Shown one piece after another: positions 35,792 through 44,608 of a stretch of DNA of 64,000 nt; within the stretch, counting starts at the first letter, position 1; each line of letters opens with the position of its first letter. The translations under genes were made by a program, and so were the position numbers. The notes beneath the pieces are model-generated. The model saw only the letters and a list, made by a program, of their open reading frames with translations. It was not told where the DNA came from and did no database searches. The stretch comes from Mucilaginibacter sp. (GTDB lineage Bacteria > Bacteroidota > Bacteroidia > Sphingobacteriales > Sphingobacteriaceae): positions 186,001 through 250,000 of the forward strand of contig NZ_JANYGQ010000009.1 of NCBI RefSeq assembly GCF_025359345.1. Direction: 5' to 3'.

Positions 35792-36238
35792 ATGCTTAAT
35801 AAAATACAAAATCAGATTCAAGATATCGACCCGGATTTAAAAATCGGTTCGCTTTATTTATGGGTAGAAGGATATACAGCTGATAACCAAATTGGACAGG
35901 GTGATATGGCATATTTAAAAGCCCCTACATTATTGGACAGTGAAAATATGGTTATCTTTTCGCCAACTTCACAGGCACCTTTATTTTCTATCAGAAAATT
36001 ATTGAACGACCTGGTAAGCGTTTATAATAACATCGAAAAACAACAGGCAATTGATTTTGAACCCATTGACAATGAATTTAGTTTAAGTCTAAAGAATAAT
36101 TTCGGCCAAATTCTGCTTGTAATCAGGTACAACTCATGGACACACAACAGCAATTTAGAATTCGAGGAAAGAATAGACCAAAGCTATCTCCCAGCAATAA
36201 TCAGGGATTTGGAAAAGATTTTGGAACGCTTTGCATAA
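35792..36238 (+). CDS. Hypothetical protein (148 residues)
   Basis: A soluble protein of mixed alpha/beta composition with no signal peptide: IGSLYLWVEGYTADNQIGQGDMAYL, then NFGQILLVIRYNSWTH. The pattern LYLWVEGY and later RYNSWTHNSNLEF resembles small immunity-type or SMI1-like proteins, but I cannot assign a family. It is divergent from the CatA-like gene and convergent with the GH51 gene. The ATG at 35792 follows directly after the divergent promoter region. Confidence 0.65.
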   Translation: MLNKIQNQIQDIDPDLKIGSLYLWVEGYTADNQIGQGDMAYLKAPTLLDSENMVIFSPTSQAPLFSIRKLLNDLVSVYNNIEKQQAIDFEPIDNEFSLSLKNNFGQILLVIRYNSWTHNSNLEFEERIDQSYLPAIIRDLEKILERFA

Positions 36239-36263
36239 CAAAAGTGGTTTCAGAAATGAAAAA

Positions 36264-36293
36264 GTCTAAGACGCGAAGTACCACGTCTTAGAC
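36264..36293. terminator. Hairpin between convergent genes
   Basis: GTCTAAGACG (36264-36273) and CGTCTTAGAC (36284-36293) are perfect inverses with a 10-base loop. There is no clear T-run, so it may stabilise the RNA 3' ends instead of terminating. Confidence 0.45.
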
Positions 36294-36313
36294 AACAAAT
36301 TCCGAAATCCAAA

Positions 36314-37852
36314 TTAAAATAACTCCAACGTCACCACCGATTTTGCCGGCAACGTAACCACCAGGTTATCGCCGTCCTTTTTCGCGCCTTTGAATTCCTT
36401 CAGGCTAATTGTGTTTGGCTTATCAAAAGTGTTTACATCGGTAATGTTTGCAGATGTCAATATCTGACCGGTTACCGATTTCCATTTAATATCTTTTAAG
36501 CTGGTGCTTATTTTGATGTCGTTGTGCAAGTCGAGATTTGCGAACGAAATATGCACCTTCCCTGCTGCATCCTGCGAAGCAGAAACATTTACAGCCGGCA
36601 GCTTTTTATCACCTGAAACATAGTCTGGCGAGGTTAGCTGCATAGGCAGATATTTTGCATCCTGGTGCACCTTGTACATATCGAATATGTGATAAGTTGG
36701 CGTCAGCAGCATTTTCTCCTTATCGGTTAAAATAAGCGACTGCAAAACGTTGATGGTTTGTGCCAGCGCTGCTCCCCTAACCCTGTCACAATGGTTGTTA
36801 AATATGTTCAGGTTGGTAGCAGCAATCAGCGCATCACGCATGCTGTTTTGCTGGTATAAAAAGCCGGGATTTGTGCCGGACTCAACGTCAGTCCACACAC
36901 CCCACTCGTCAACTACCAAAGCGACATTCTTTTTAGGATCGTATTTATCCATGATGGCCGAGTGTTTGGTAACCAGCTCTTCCATTTTCAGGCAGCGCTC
37001 CATAGTTTCAAAGTACTCCTTTTCATCAAATTTGGTTGCCGACCCTTTGTGCCCCCAATCGCCGGTTGGCACGGTATAATAGTGCAGCGAAATACCCCAC
37101 ATATCCCAAGTGGGTATGTCTTTCATAATAACTTCTGTCCAGTTATAGTCGTCGGAGTTGGGGCCGCTGGCAATTTTCTTCAGCGGTGCGCCTGGGTAAT
37201 TTTTAGCGAAGGCAGCGTATCTTTTGTACTCATTGGCATAAAATTCAGGTGTCATATTACCGCCGCAGCCCCAGCTTTCATTGCCGATACCCCAAAAAGT
37301 AACTTTATATGGCTCGGGGTGACCGTTTTGCTTGCGCAGTTGGGCTATGGTACTGCCGCTGTTGCTGTTTGTGTACTCAATCCACTTGCTCATTTCTTCA
37401 ACGGTGCCGCTGCCTACATTTGCTGCAAAGTAAGGCTCAGTGCCAAGCAGGCTGCAAAGCTCAAGGAACTCATGCGTACCGAAGCTGTTATCTTCAGTAG
37501 TGCCACCCCAGTTGGTGTTTACCATGCGCGGGCGCTGGTCGCGCGGGCCAATACCATCGCGCCAGTGGTATTCGTCGGCAAAGCAGCCGCCGGGCCAACG
37601 CAGGCTGGGGATCTTTATTTTTTTAAGTGCGTTAACAATATCGAGGCGTATGCGGTCCTGCTTTTCAACGGGCAGGTCTTTATCAACCCAAAAACCGCCA
37701 TAAATGCCATGGCCCAAATGTTCGGCAAACTGGCCGTAAATATACTTGCTGATGGTTAGCTTTGAATCATTGCTGAGGGCTAACGTTGCCGTTTCCTGGC
37801 TGTAGGCGAAGCACGCCACACATACAAAACAGAGGGTAAGAATTTTCTTCAC
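36314..37852 (-). CDS. GH51 alpha-L-arabinofuranosidase
   Basis: A 512-residue secreted enzyme. The signal peptide is about 19 residues (MKKILTLCFVCVACFAYSQ), then the GH51 fold: IPSLRWPGGCFADEYHWRDGIGP (about 82), acid/base Glu192 in WGIGNESWGCGG, and nucleophile Glu316 in VVDEWGVW. It removes arabinofuranosyl side chains from plant arabinoxylan or arabinan. The likely start is the GTG at 37852, which opens the signal peptide; the longer frame from ATG 37885 adds MLFLQLLNQFI without clear function. It stands alone, with no SusCD or regulator. Confidence 0.92.
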   Translation of the reverse strand: MKKILTLCFVCVACFAYSQETATLALSNDSKLTISKYIYGQFAEHLGHGIYGGFWVDKDLPVEKQDRIRLDIVNALKKIKIPSLRWPGGCFADEYHWRDGIGPRDQRPRMVNTNWGGTTEDNSFGTHEFLELCSLLGTEPYFAANVGSGTVEEMSKWIEYTNSNSGSTIAQLRKQNGHPEPYKVTFWGIGNESWGCGGNMTPEFYANEYKRYAAFAKNYPGAPLKKIASGPNSDDYNWTEVIMKDIPTWDMWGISLHYYTVPTGDWGHKGSATKFDEKEYFETMERCLKMEELVTKHSAIMDKYDPKKNVALVVDEWGVWTDVESGTNPGFLYQQNSMRDALIAATNLNIFNNHCDRVRGAALAQTINVLQSLILTDKEKMLLTPTYHIFDMYKVHQDAKYLPMQLTSPDYVSGDKKLPAVNVSASQDAAGKVHISFANLDLHNDIKISTSLKDIKWKSVTGQILTSANITDVNTFDKPNTISLKEFKGAKKDGDNLVVTLPAKSVVTLELF

Positions 37853-37935
37853 GATGAATTGGTTTAATAATTGTAAAAATAACACTTAAAACAAATAAAC
37901 GAAATTTTATTTATAAGTTTAAATTAGATGCTGAT

Positions 37936-38337
37936 ATGAAGGAGCTGAAATTTTCTTTGTTTTTTGTTTGCATATGCTTTATTTTAAGCTGCAAACCATC
38001 CGTTAATTCGACCGGGCTTTACGGCAAATGGGATTATATAAAAATTGAACACCCCACCCACGACCGGCCGGATATAGCTGCGCCCGAACTAAAACAGCAA
38101 GGCGCGTCTATTGAATTTTCAAAAGACAGCACTTTTGTAATTATGTGGGGCGGCCAGGCGTTATCCAAAGGAAAGTTTACTGCCGATGGCGACAAAATCC
38201 AGATAAACGAAAGTTTGCCGGATGGGACTACCCGCAGTTTTGTTTTTTATATTACAAAGATTAGCTATACAGAGATTACATTTGAGACAAAGGGGAGTGA
38301 GAATTCGAGGGTAACAGCGGTGAGGGAAAGTCCATAG
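37936..38337 (+). CDS. Small lipoprotein with lipocalin-like beta content
   Basis: A 133-residue protein. A signal peptide of about 18 residues leads to a lipobox (ILSC). The beta-rich region has LYGKWDYIKIEHPT, FSKDSTFVIMW, KGKFTADGDKIQINE and KISYTEITFET, the pattern of a lipocalin-like domain. It is probably anchored in the outer membrane. Ligand unknown. It is followed by an inverted repeat that begins inside its last codons. Confidence 0.75.
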   Translation: MKELKFSLFFVCICFILSCKPSVNSTGLYGKWDYIKIEHPTHDRPDIAAPELKQQGASIEFSKDSTFVIMWGGQALSKGKFTADGDKIQINESLPDGTTRSFVFYITKISYTEITFETKGSENSRVTAVRESP

Positions 38338-38408
38338 ATGATAGACCATGGACCATAGTTATTACTGTATCCGGGAATTGAGGCTACTATCGACTATGGT
38401 CTATGGAC
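38331..38408. repeat. Inverted repeat after the lipoprotein gene
   Basis: TCCATAGATGATAGACCATGG (left arm, 38331) matches CCATAGTCGATAG-type sequence in inverse at 38386-38408 (ACTATCGACTATGGTCTATG). It overlaps the last codons of the preceding gene and is related in style to 39971-40096. Confidence 0.55.
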
Positions 38409-38471
38409 TCAAGAAAAATAAATAGTGATACTTAAACTCAAATTCGCACTTATCATTAAAACAACAAAACT

Positions 38472-39017
38472 ATGCCGGAGATGAATAATTTGATTCGGGC
38501 TACAGCAGCAGACAGGGAGCAACTTTTTATAGCCTTATATAAAAGCGCGTTCCCATCGGTGGCAAGGTATATCAGCAAAATGGGCGGCTCGTTTGACGAG
38601 GCGAAGGATGTTTTCCAGGATGCGCTGGTTATTTATTATGAAAAAGCAGCAGTTGGTACGTTTTCGATTAAGACCAATGAGAAAGCTTATTTGCTGGGAA
38701 TTAGTAAACACTTGTGGCTGCGTAAGTTTAAAGATAACGTGCTGCACTCCCCTATTGACGGAATTGATTTGGCGGCAGTCGCGGATGAAGAAGATTATTC
38801 GGAAAACAAACTGATGCACTACCTGGCAACAGCGGGCAAAAAGTGCATGGATTTACTCCGCTCCTTTTATTACGATAGGGTGCCACTTGGTGATGCCGCA
38901 ACGCTGTTTGGATTTTCAGGCGTGCGCTCGGCTACCGTGCAGAAATATAAATGTTTGGAGAAAGTTAGGGAAACCATTAAACAAAAATCGCTAACGTATG
39001 AGGACTTCCTTATTTGA
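38472..39017 (+). CDS. Sigma-70 family (ECF-like) RNA polymerase sigma factor
   Basis: A 181-residue sigma factor. Region 2 covers residues 10-85 (LFIALYKSAFPSVARYISKMGGSFDEAKDVFQDALVIYYEKA); region 4 is the C-terminal 60 residues (GDAATLFGFSGVRSATVQKYKCLEKVR). No region 3 is present. It is not next to a FecR-type anti-sigma or SusC gene as is usual for this phylum. Instead it overlaps a 90-residue gene and sits in front of clpP, forming an operon. It probably drives a stress or envelope response (inference). Confidence 0.85.
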   Translation: MPEMNNLIRATAADREQLFIALYKSAFPSVARYISKMGGSFDEAKDVFQDALVIYYEKAAVGTFSIKTNEKAYLLGISKHLWLRKFKDNVLHSPIDGIDLAAVADEEDYSENKLMHYLATAGKKCMDLLRSFYYDRVPLGDAATLFGFSGVRSATVQKYKCLEKVRETIKQKSLTYEDFLI

Positions 39018-39270
39018 AACCGAGCAAATAGAGGCGCACCTGCTGCAGCTTTCGGCACCCGGCGATGCGCTTGTATTTGAGGCTAAGTTGTTGCTTGATG
39101 ATGAATTGAACGAAACGCTGCATTGGCAAAATGTTGCCTATAATAAAATAAAACTGTACGGCCGCAACCAGCTGAAACAGGAGATTGAGGCCGTTCACCA
39201 AAGCCTGTTCAACAAGGCTCGGCATAAAAGCTTTAGCGAAAAAATAAGGCAAATCTTTAGTAAACGATAA
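38998..39270 (+). CDS. Small helical protein coupled to the sigma factor gene
   Basis: A 90-residue protein starting inside the last codons of the sigma gene (20-base overlap), which implies translational coupling. It is charged and helical (LLQLSAPGDALVFEAKLLLDD, then a Lys-rich helix), with no membrane segment. Its position suggests a soluble anti-sigma factor or a helper, but no anti-sigma family is recognisable. The start ATG 38998 is the only one. It ends 12 bases before clpP. Confidence 0.7.
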   Translation: MRTSLFETEQIEAHLLQLSAPGDALVFEAKLLLDDELNETLHWQNVAYNKIKLYGRNQLKQEIEAVHQSLFNKARHKSFSEKIRQIFSKR

Positions 39271-39282
39271 ACCAATAATTTT

Positions 39283-39969
39283 ATGAATATCGATAAAAAC
39301 GAGTTCCGCAAATTTGCGGAGGGGCATTGTTATGTCAAAAAACAACCGCTGGATAATTACATCAACGCGATAGAAAAGGGCCGGTTACCGCAGGCAATGA
39401 CGCCTTACATCACCGAGGAACGTGAACTGCGTGTATCCCAGATGGACGTGTTTTCACGCCTGATGATGGACAGGATAATTTTCCTGGGTGCTGCTGTGGA
39501 TGACAACATCGCTAATATTATACAGGCCCAGCTGCTGTTCCTGCAATCGGCCGATCCCAAACGGGATATCCAGATGTACATCAATTCGCCGGGCGGTTCG
39601 GTGTACGCCGGTTATGGCATCTATGATACCATGCAACTCATTACGCCCGATGTGGCCACCATTTGCACCGGCATGGCAGCTTCGATGGCATCGGTGCTGT
39701 TATCCGCCGGCAAAACGGGAAAGCGTGCCGCACTAACACATTCGCGCGTAATGCTGCATCAGCCGTTGGGCGGCGTGCAGGGCCAGGCATCGGATATCGA
39801 AATTACTGCCCGAGAAGTGTTGAAAGTTAAAAAAGAACTGTACACCATCCTCAGCAAACACAGCGGCCAGAGCTACGAAAAAATCCACGAAGTATCAGAC
39901 CGTGACTTTTGGATGGACGGTGGCGAGGCGAAGGAGTTTGGGATAGTTGACGAGGTGCTGGGGGCGTAG
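39283..39969 (+). CDS. clpP: ClpP-type ATP-dependent protease subunit
   Basis: A 228-residue serine protease subunit of the Clp system. Catalytic Ser134 (TGMAASMASVLL), His159 (VMLHQPLGG) and an Asp in SDRDFWMDGG (206 or 208) are all present. In this phylum the housekeeping clpP lies between tig and clpX; here no tig or clpX is next to it, so this is probably a second ClpP. Its N-terminal 30 residues (MNIDKNEFRKFAEGHCYVKK) are not the usual propeptide. The gene is in an operon with the sigma factor. Confidence 0.9.
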   Translation: MNIDKNEFRKFAEGHCYVKKQPLDNYINAIEKGRLPQAMTPYITEERELRVSQMDVFSRLMMDRIIFLGAAVDDNIANIIQAQLLFLQSADPKRDIQMYINSPGGSVYAGYGIYDTMQLITPDVATICTGMAASMASVLLSAGKTGKRAALTHSRVMLHQPLGGVQGQASDIEITAREVLKVKKELYTILSKHSGQSYEKIHEVSDRDFWMDGGEAKEFGIVDEVLGA

Positions 39970-39970
39970 T

Positions 39971-40096
39971 GTTCATGGTTGATAGTTAATGGTTCATGGC
40001 AGAAAAGGAATTAGTGGCAGTGGGGAGTAGCAGTCAATGCTAATCTGATAATCGGCATTGCAGCTACCATGAACTATGAACCATTAACTATGAACT
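39971..40096. repeat. Inverted repeat after clpP
   Basis: GTTCATGGTTGATAGTTAATGG (39971 onward) is matched by its inverse, CCATTAACTATGAAC (40081-40095). A second arm, GGTTCATGG / CCATGAAC, is also present. The centre is about 70 bases. Possibly a shared terminator for clpP and the convergent transporter gene. Confidence 0.6.
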
Positions 40097-40101
40097 CCTT
40101 C

Positions 40102-41328
40102 CTAATGCACGCCCGCACCAACTTCTTCAGACGCTTCTACACGTTGCCTGATATTTCTTCTGCCCATTATCAGTACTAAAAAGGCTACCACCGCCGCAGT
40201 TGCCATTATCCCTGCCATGGGGATGGTACTGCGGCTTTTAAACATGCTAACCACTACTGATGTAAGCGTACCCATGGCCATTTGCAGACAGCCCATCAGC
40301 GCGGCCGCTGTTCCTGCATTTTTACCGAAAGGCGCGAGTGACAGCGCCGCTGTGTTGGGATAAGTTATACCCACACAGCATAAAAATGCGAATACGGTAA
40401 TAATGGTGCCATAAACGCCCAGCCAGTTGCCTGTTGAGCCGATTAAAAATATAATGCCGATAATCACCATCGCGGGCAATGTAACGTTAACTATCTGCTC
40501 GCTTTTATACCTCCTGGTGAGCATACCATTAAACTGGCTTGACCCAATAAAACCAACGGAAAGCAGCGCAAAAATCCACCCATAAACTTTGGCGCTGATG
40601 CCGTATACATCCATAAAAACAAATGGTGAGGCGGCCAGGTAAGCAAACAAGCCTGAGAAACCTATTGCCCCGCAAACTGCATAAGTATAAAACTGCGGAT
40701 GCTTCATGATGGACCAAAAGCTGGTAATAATAGGGATTGGTTTTAACGAATAATGCGGATCGGGCTGGTAACTTTCGGGTAAAAGGAAGATTACCGCCAA
40801 CAATATCAGGAATGCTATTGCTGCCAGTATCAAAAAAATTAACTGCCAGCCAAAGGCCGTGGTAATATAGCCGCCTACAGTTGGCGCCAGCATTGGCGAT
40901 ACGCCTAATATCAGGATCAGCAAGGCAAACACTTTTGCATTATCCCCTACTGGGAAAATATCGCGCACCATGGCCATCGCTGCCACGGTTGCGGCACAGC
41001 TACCCACCGCCTGTATAAAACGCAATACGATCAGCTGTTCTATCGACCCAACAAAAAAACACGCGATTGAGGCAGCTATGTATAGCACCAAACCGATGTA
41101 CAAGGGTTTCTTCCGCCCAAACCTATCAAGCAATGGGCCATATAGCAACTGCCCGGCGGAAATTCCGATAAAAAAGCCTGATAAAGAAAGTGAAACCTGC
41201 ACCGTGGTGGTGTGCAGAGAGGCTGCAATTTGCGGGAAGCCCGGCAAATACATGTCGATTGAAAATGGTGCAATTGCCGTAAGTGCCCCTAATATTAATA
41301 CAATAAGTACGTAACGTTTTCTTGTCAT
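40102..41328 (-). CDS. Bcr/CflA-type MFS multidrug efflux transporter
   Basis: A 408-residue membrane protein with twelve hydrophobic segments, DHA1 family: APFSIDMYLPGFPQIAASLHTTTVQVSLSLSGFFIG (helices 1-2), and motif A GPLLDRFGRKKPLYIG in the 2-3 loop. This is the Bcr/CflA drug-proton antiporter subgroup. The ATG at 41328 (MTRKRYVLIV) is chosen over an upstream ATG at 41418, whose 30 extra residues do not look like part of the family. Substrates cannot be predicted. Confidence 0.88.
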   Translation of the reverse strand: MTRKRYVLIVLILGALTAIAPFSIDMYLPGFPQIAASLHTTTVQVSLSLSGFFIGISAGQLLYGPLLDRFGRKKPLYIGLVLYIAASIACFFVGSIEQLIVLRFIQAVGSCAATVAAMAMVRDIFPVGDNAKVFALLILILGVSPMLAPTVGGYITTAFGWQLIFLILAAIAFLILLAVIFLLPESYQPDPHYSLKPIPIITSFWSIMKHPQFYTYAVCGAIGFSGLFAYLAASPFVFMDVYGISAKVYGWIFALLSVGFIGSSQFNGMLTRRYKSEQIVNVTLPAMVIIGIIFLIGSTGNWLGVYGTIITVFAFLCCVGITYPNTAALSLAPFGKNAGTAAALMGCLQMAMGTLTSVVVSMFKSRSTIPMAGIMATAAVVAFLVLIMGRRNIRQRVEASEEVGAGVH

Positions 41329-41483
41329 GGCGAATAGCCCGGTTATGTCTGCCGGGTTGCTAAGATAGAGATGCTTTTTAAGGAAACCGCCCTGACGCCT
41401 CAGGTGACAGGTAAACATGACCTAAAAATTACCTCGCCTACACTGTGGTTAATAGTTCATTGCTCCCCGTTAGGGGCTGGGGC

Positions 41484-41882
41484 TCACATCTCGCAATTTA
41501 TCATCCAGCTAACGCCAAACTTATCCATAACCTGGCCGAACAGGGCGCCCCAAAACTGCACTTCGAGCGGCATGGTTATTTTGCCACCTTCGCCAAGCTG
41601 ATCGAAAATTGAACGGGCCTGGGCCTCGTCGTTGAGGCCGATGCTTAGGTAGATGCCGTTGCCGTGGTCTACCGGTGTGCCGGGCATACCATCGCTAAAC
41701 ATCAGCATGTTATCGCCAAACTCCAGGCGGGCGTGCATAATCTTGTCTTTATAATTTGCTTCGGGCGGGAACATATCGCCAAAGCGGTTTAAATCGTGAA
41801 CGGTACCATTAAAAACCTTCTGGTAATAATTTAAAGCTTCTTCGGTATTGCCGGCAAAGTTTAGATAGGGTATCAGTTTCAT
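41484..41882 (-). CDS. PhnB-like VOC family protein
   Basis: A 132-residue protein of the vicinal oxygen chelate fold, PhnB-like subgroup: MKLIPYLNFAGNTEEALNYYQKVF at the start, HARLEFGDNMLMFSDGMP, and the C-terminal FWGALFGQVMDKFGVSWMIN. These proteins are often of unknown function; some bind metal. It stands alone between two membrane transporter genes. Confidence 0.88.
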   Translation of the reverse strand: MKLIPYLNFAGNTEEALNYYQKVFNGTVHDLNRFGDMFPPEANYKDKIMHARLEFGDNMLMFSDGMPGTPVDHGNGIYLSIGLNDEAQARSIFDQLGEGGKITMPLEVQFWGALFGQVMDKFGVSWMINCEM

Positions 41883-41992
41883 TTGGGTTTATTTTTTACT
41901 AAAGTACAAAGTTTTTGTTGGGGGAAAATCTCAAATTGGAATAATGTTATTACTTTAGAGCGTTATCGCTACCAATAAACCAATCATTAACC

Positions 41993-43309
41993 ATGATACT
42001 ACTAACCATCCTTTTCTGCATTCTCCTTCTTGTTTTATTAGTTAGCTGGCTTAAAGTAACTCCATTTGTGGCGTTTCTTATTGTTTCAATAACAGCGGGT
42101 TTGCTGCTGGGTATACCTTTGGATAAAGTTACCGCATCGGTTCAAAAAGGACTTGGTGATACTTTAAGCTCTATTACCATTATCATTTGCCTCGGTGCCA
42201 TGTTGGGTAAACTGGTGGCTGAAAGCGGCGCGGCCCAAAAGATAGCGGAGGTTTTGGTTAATGCTTTTGGTGTTAAATATATTCAATGGGCTTTGCTGAT
42301 TGTGGGCTTTATTATTGGGATACCGTTATTTTATAACACCGGGTTTGTGCTGGTAGTACCTCTCATTTTTTCGGTAACTTATAAATACAAATTGCCTGCA
42401 GTTTATATCGGCTTACCAATGCTGGCCGCTTTGTCAGTTACTCATGGGTTTTTACCGCCGCACCCTTCACCAACGGCGTTAGTAGCCATTTTCCATGCAA
42501 ATATGGGCACTACTTTATTTTACGGGCTTTTATTGGCTATCCCCGCTGTAATATTGGCCGGACCTGTGTTTGCACTGGCGTTAAAAAAAATTCCGTCAAA
42601 TCCTCTGGATACTTTTATCGCCAAAGAAATACCATCCGACAAACTGCCAGGAGCAACCAATAGCTTTTTAACTGCGCTGCTGCCTGTTATCCTTATAATG
42701 GCAACTACTGTATATCTTAACCTGGATACATCAAAAGGGCAGGCCCACAGGCTGATCGCGTTTATAGGCGACGCCCCTATTGTTATGTTGATCTCCCTTA
42801 TTATTGCAACGTTTACGCTGGGTGTTCGCCAAGGAAAAACATTGAAACATCTTGGCGGAATTTACGGGGATGCCGCTAAAGATATATCGCTCATCCTGCT
42901 GATTATTGCCGGCTCCGGTGCATTTAAACAAGTGCTTACCGACAGCGGGATCACTCAAACTATTACCATGCTGTTTAAAAGTATGAATGTGCAGCCCTTG
43001 TTCCTGGGATGGCTCATCGCGGCCATTATCCGCATCAGCCTGGGATCGGCAACTGTTGCAGGGCTAACGGCTGCGGGCATTATATCGTCGATGGTGACCC
43101 ACGATCATAGCATCAACCCCAATTTAATGGTGCTCGCAATAGGCGCCGGGAGCCTGGCATTTTCGCACGTAAACGACGGCGGCTTCTGGTTGTTTAAAGA
43201 GTATTTCAATCTTTCGATAAAGGATACCATAAAGTCATGGTCGGTGATGGAAACGATAGTGTCGGTTGTAGGGTTGGGTGGGGTATTGGTGTTGAATTTG
43301 ATAGTTTAG
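41993..43309 (+). CDS. GntP-family gluconate:proton symporter
   Basis: A 438-residue inner-membrane transporter of the gluconate permease (GntP) family, with about twelve segments: LLVSWLKVTPFVAFLIVSIT, GIPLFYNTGFVLVVPLIF, VTHGFLPPHPSPTALVAIFHANMG and the C-terminal FSHVNDGGFWLFKEYFNL are family signatures. It takes up gluconate or a related sugar acid such as idonate. No gluconate kinase is next to it. TTACTTTA at 41950 is a weak promoter-like element. Confidence 0.9.
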   Translation: MILLTILFCILLLVLLVSWLKVTPFVAFLIVSITAGLLLGIPLDKVTASVQKGLGDTLSSITIIICLGAMLGKLVAESGAAQKIAEVLVNAFGVKYIQWALLIVGFIIGIPLFYNTGFVLVVPLIFSVTYKYKLPAVYIGLPMLAALSVTHGFLPPHPSPTALVAIFHANMGTTLFYGLLLAIPAVILAGPVFALALKKIPSNPLDTFIAKEIPSDKLPGATNSFLTALLPVILIMATTVYLNLDTSKGQAHRLIAFIGDAPIVMLISLIIATFTLGVRQGKTLKHLGGIYGDAAKDISLILLIIAGSGAFKQVLTDSGITQTITMLFKSMNVQPLFLGWLIAAIIRISLGSATVAGLTAAGIISSMVTHDHSINPNLMVLAIGAGSLAFSHVNDGGFWLFKEYFNLSIKDTIKSWSVMETIVSVVGLGGVLVLNLIV

Positions 43310-43371
43310 GGAGGTTCATAGTTGATCCCGCACGTGCGGGATAGTTCATAGCTGAAAAGATTAATGCATAG

Positions 43372-43400
43372 ACTTGAAGTCACAATTTGTGACTTCAAGT
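43372..43400. promoter_or_regulatory. 29-base palindrome upstream of the ORF6N gene
   Basis: ACTTGAAGTCACAATTTGTG opens a palindrome that continues with its own inverse (ACTTCAAGT); only the centre base is unpaired. The same 29-mer, inverted, occurs inside the downstream gene (43637-43665), and a degenerate half-site lies after that gene (44009-44020). The spacing to the ATG (17 bases) fits an operator. Confidence 0.6.
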
Positions 43401-43416
43401 TTGTCAATAAATATAG

Positions 43417-43969
43417 ATGAGTTCAACAATGAAAGAAGAACAAAACACTTCAATGATACCGGATGAGAAAGTAATGAATAAAATTTACCTTATTCGGGAG
43501 CATAAAGTAATGTTAGACAGCGATTTGGCCGAGTTATATGGTATCGAAACAAAAGTGCTGAACCAGGCGGTAGCCCGAAACATAGATAGGTTTCCTTCCG
43601 ACTTTATGTTTCAATTAAATGAGGCAGAATGGGCAAACTTGAAGTCACAAATTGTGACTTCAAGTTGGGGCGGAAGAAGAAAACTGCCAAATGCCTTCAC
43701 CGAGCACGGTGTATTGATGCTTTCAAGTGTATTAAAAAGTGCCCGGGCTTATACAAGTAAACATCCAGGTAATGAGAATATTTACACGATTTAGAAAATA
43801 TCTATTAGACCATGGCGAATTGCGTGAACAAATAGACGAGATAAGAAAGCAACAGCAAAACCAGGGAAAAAACATCGAGTTGGTGTTTCAATATCTTGAC
43901 GAATTAGTTGAAAAAAAAGAAAATCCTAAACCAAGAAAAAGGATAGGCTACATATCCGATGATTTATAA
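43417..43969 (+). pseudogene. Frameshifted ORF6N-domain (KilA-N-related) gene
   Basis: The two adjacent frames together make one ORF6N protein. Frame 1 gives KIYLIREHKVMLDSDLAELYGIETKVLNQAV...SQIVTSSWGGRRK...FTEHGVLMLSSVLKSARA; frame 2 resumes with IQVNIQVMRIFTRFRKYLLDHGELREQIDEI...ISDDL. A single extra T near 43750 (GGGCTTATACAAG) breaks the frame, so frame 1 runs off to a stop at 43792-43794. It is either a real frameshift, a sequencing error, or a case for recoding. ORF6N is a DNA-binding domain of phage and mobile-element proteins; the coiled-coil C-terminus is intact. Confidence 0.75.
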
Positions 43970-44045
43970 CTGGTTAAATTTATCAGTTGGTTTTAAAAAT
44001 GCAAGTTGCGACTTCAAGTTTATTAAACAGCCTTGATTTTATTAC

Positions 44046-44573
44046 ATGTTAAAAAGACTATTTAACATTGAGTTCGGCAAACTATCCGACCACTCATTAG
44101 ATTACATACAGGGAATTCTGCAGGATACGCGGACTACAACCATCCTGTCGCTCAAAGAACTTTCGGTGGAGGAATTGGACTGGCAATATAAAGAAGGCTG
44201 GAATACAATCGGTGCCCTGTTATCGCATATTGTGGGTATTGAAACTTATTTCCGGGTAGAATTTGTGGAGGGTAGGAAGCTTACCGATGAGGAAAACGAA
44301 AGATGGACGCCTGCACTGGACATGGGGGTGCATCTCCCGAAATTGATTATTCAGCAACCGGTTGAAGACTATATTGCGCAGCTAACCGAATCGAGAGAAA
44401 TGATGCTTGCAGCTCTAACTAACCTTACCCATGAGGATTTTACCAGGCGCATAGATGATTATGATGAAGAAACCGGCTGCAACCTGGCTTGGGTTTTATA
44501 CCACATGGCCGAGGACGAAATTTATCATAGGGGACAAATAAGCATGATTAGGAAACTTTATAAAGAACGATAG
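44046..44573 (+). CDS. DinB-family (DUF664-like) protein
   Basis: A 175-residue four-helix-bundle protein of the DinB/YfiT superfamily. Metal-binding His residues are placed as usual: LLSHIVGIETYFR near residue 60 and LYHMAEDEIYHRGQISMIRKLY near 150-172. Members include thiol transferases and damage-induced proteins of unknown role. It starts 76 bases after the ORF6N gene and shares no operon. No special promoter is seen. Confidence 0.87.
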   Translation: MLKRLFNIEFGKLSDHSLDYIQGILQDTRTTTILSLKELSVEELDWQYKEGWNTIGALLSHIVGIETYFRVEFVEGRKLTDEENERWTPALDMGVHLPKLIIQQPVEDYIAQLTESREMMLAALTNLTHEDFTRRIDDYDEETGCNLAWVLYHMAEDEIYHRGQISMIRKLYKER

Positions 44574-44608
44574 GTTAGAAAGGTTCGGTGTTGAAATACA
44601 AAACGCGC

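Noticed and set aside
41329..41418. 30-residue extension of the MFS transporter from ATG 41418
   Set aside because: No family match and no membrane segment; ATG 41328 begins the first helix correctly.
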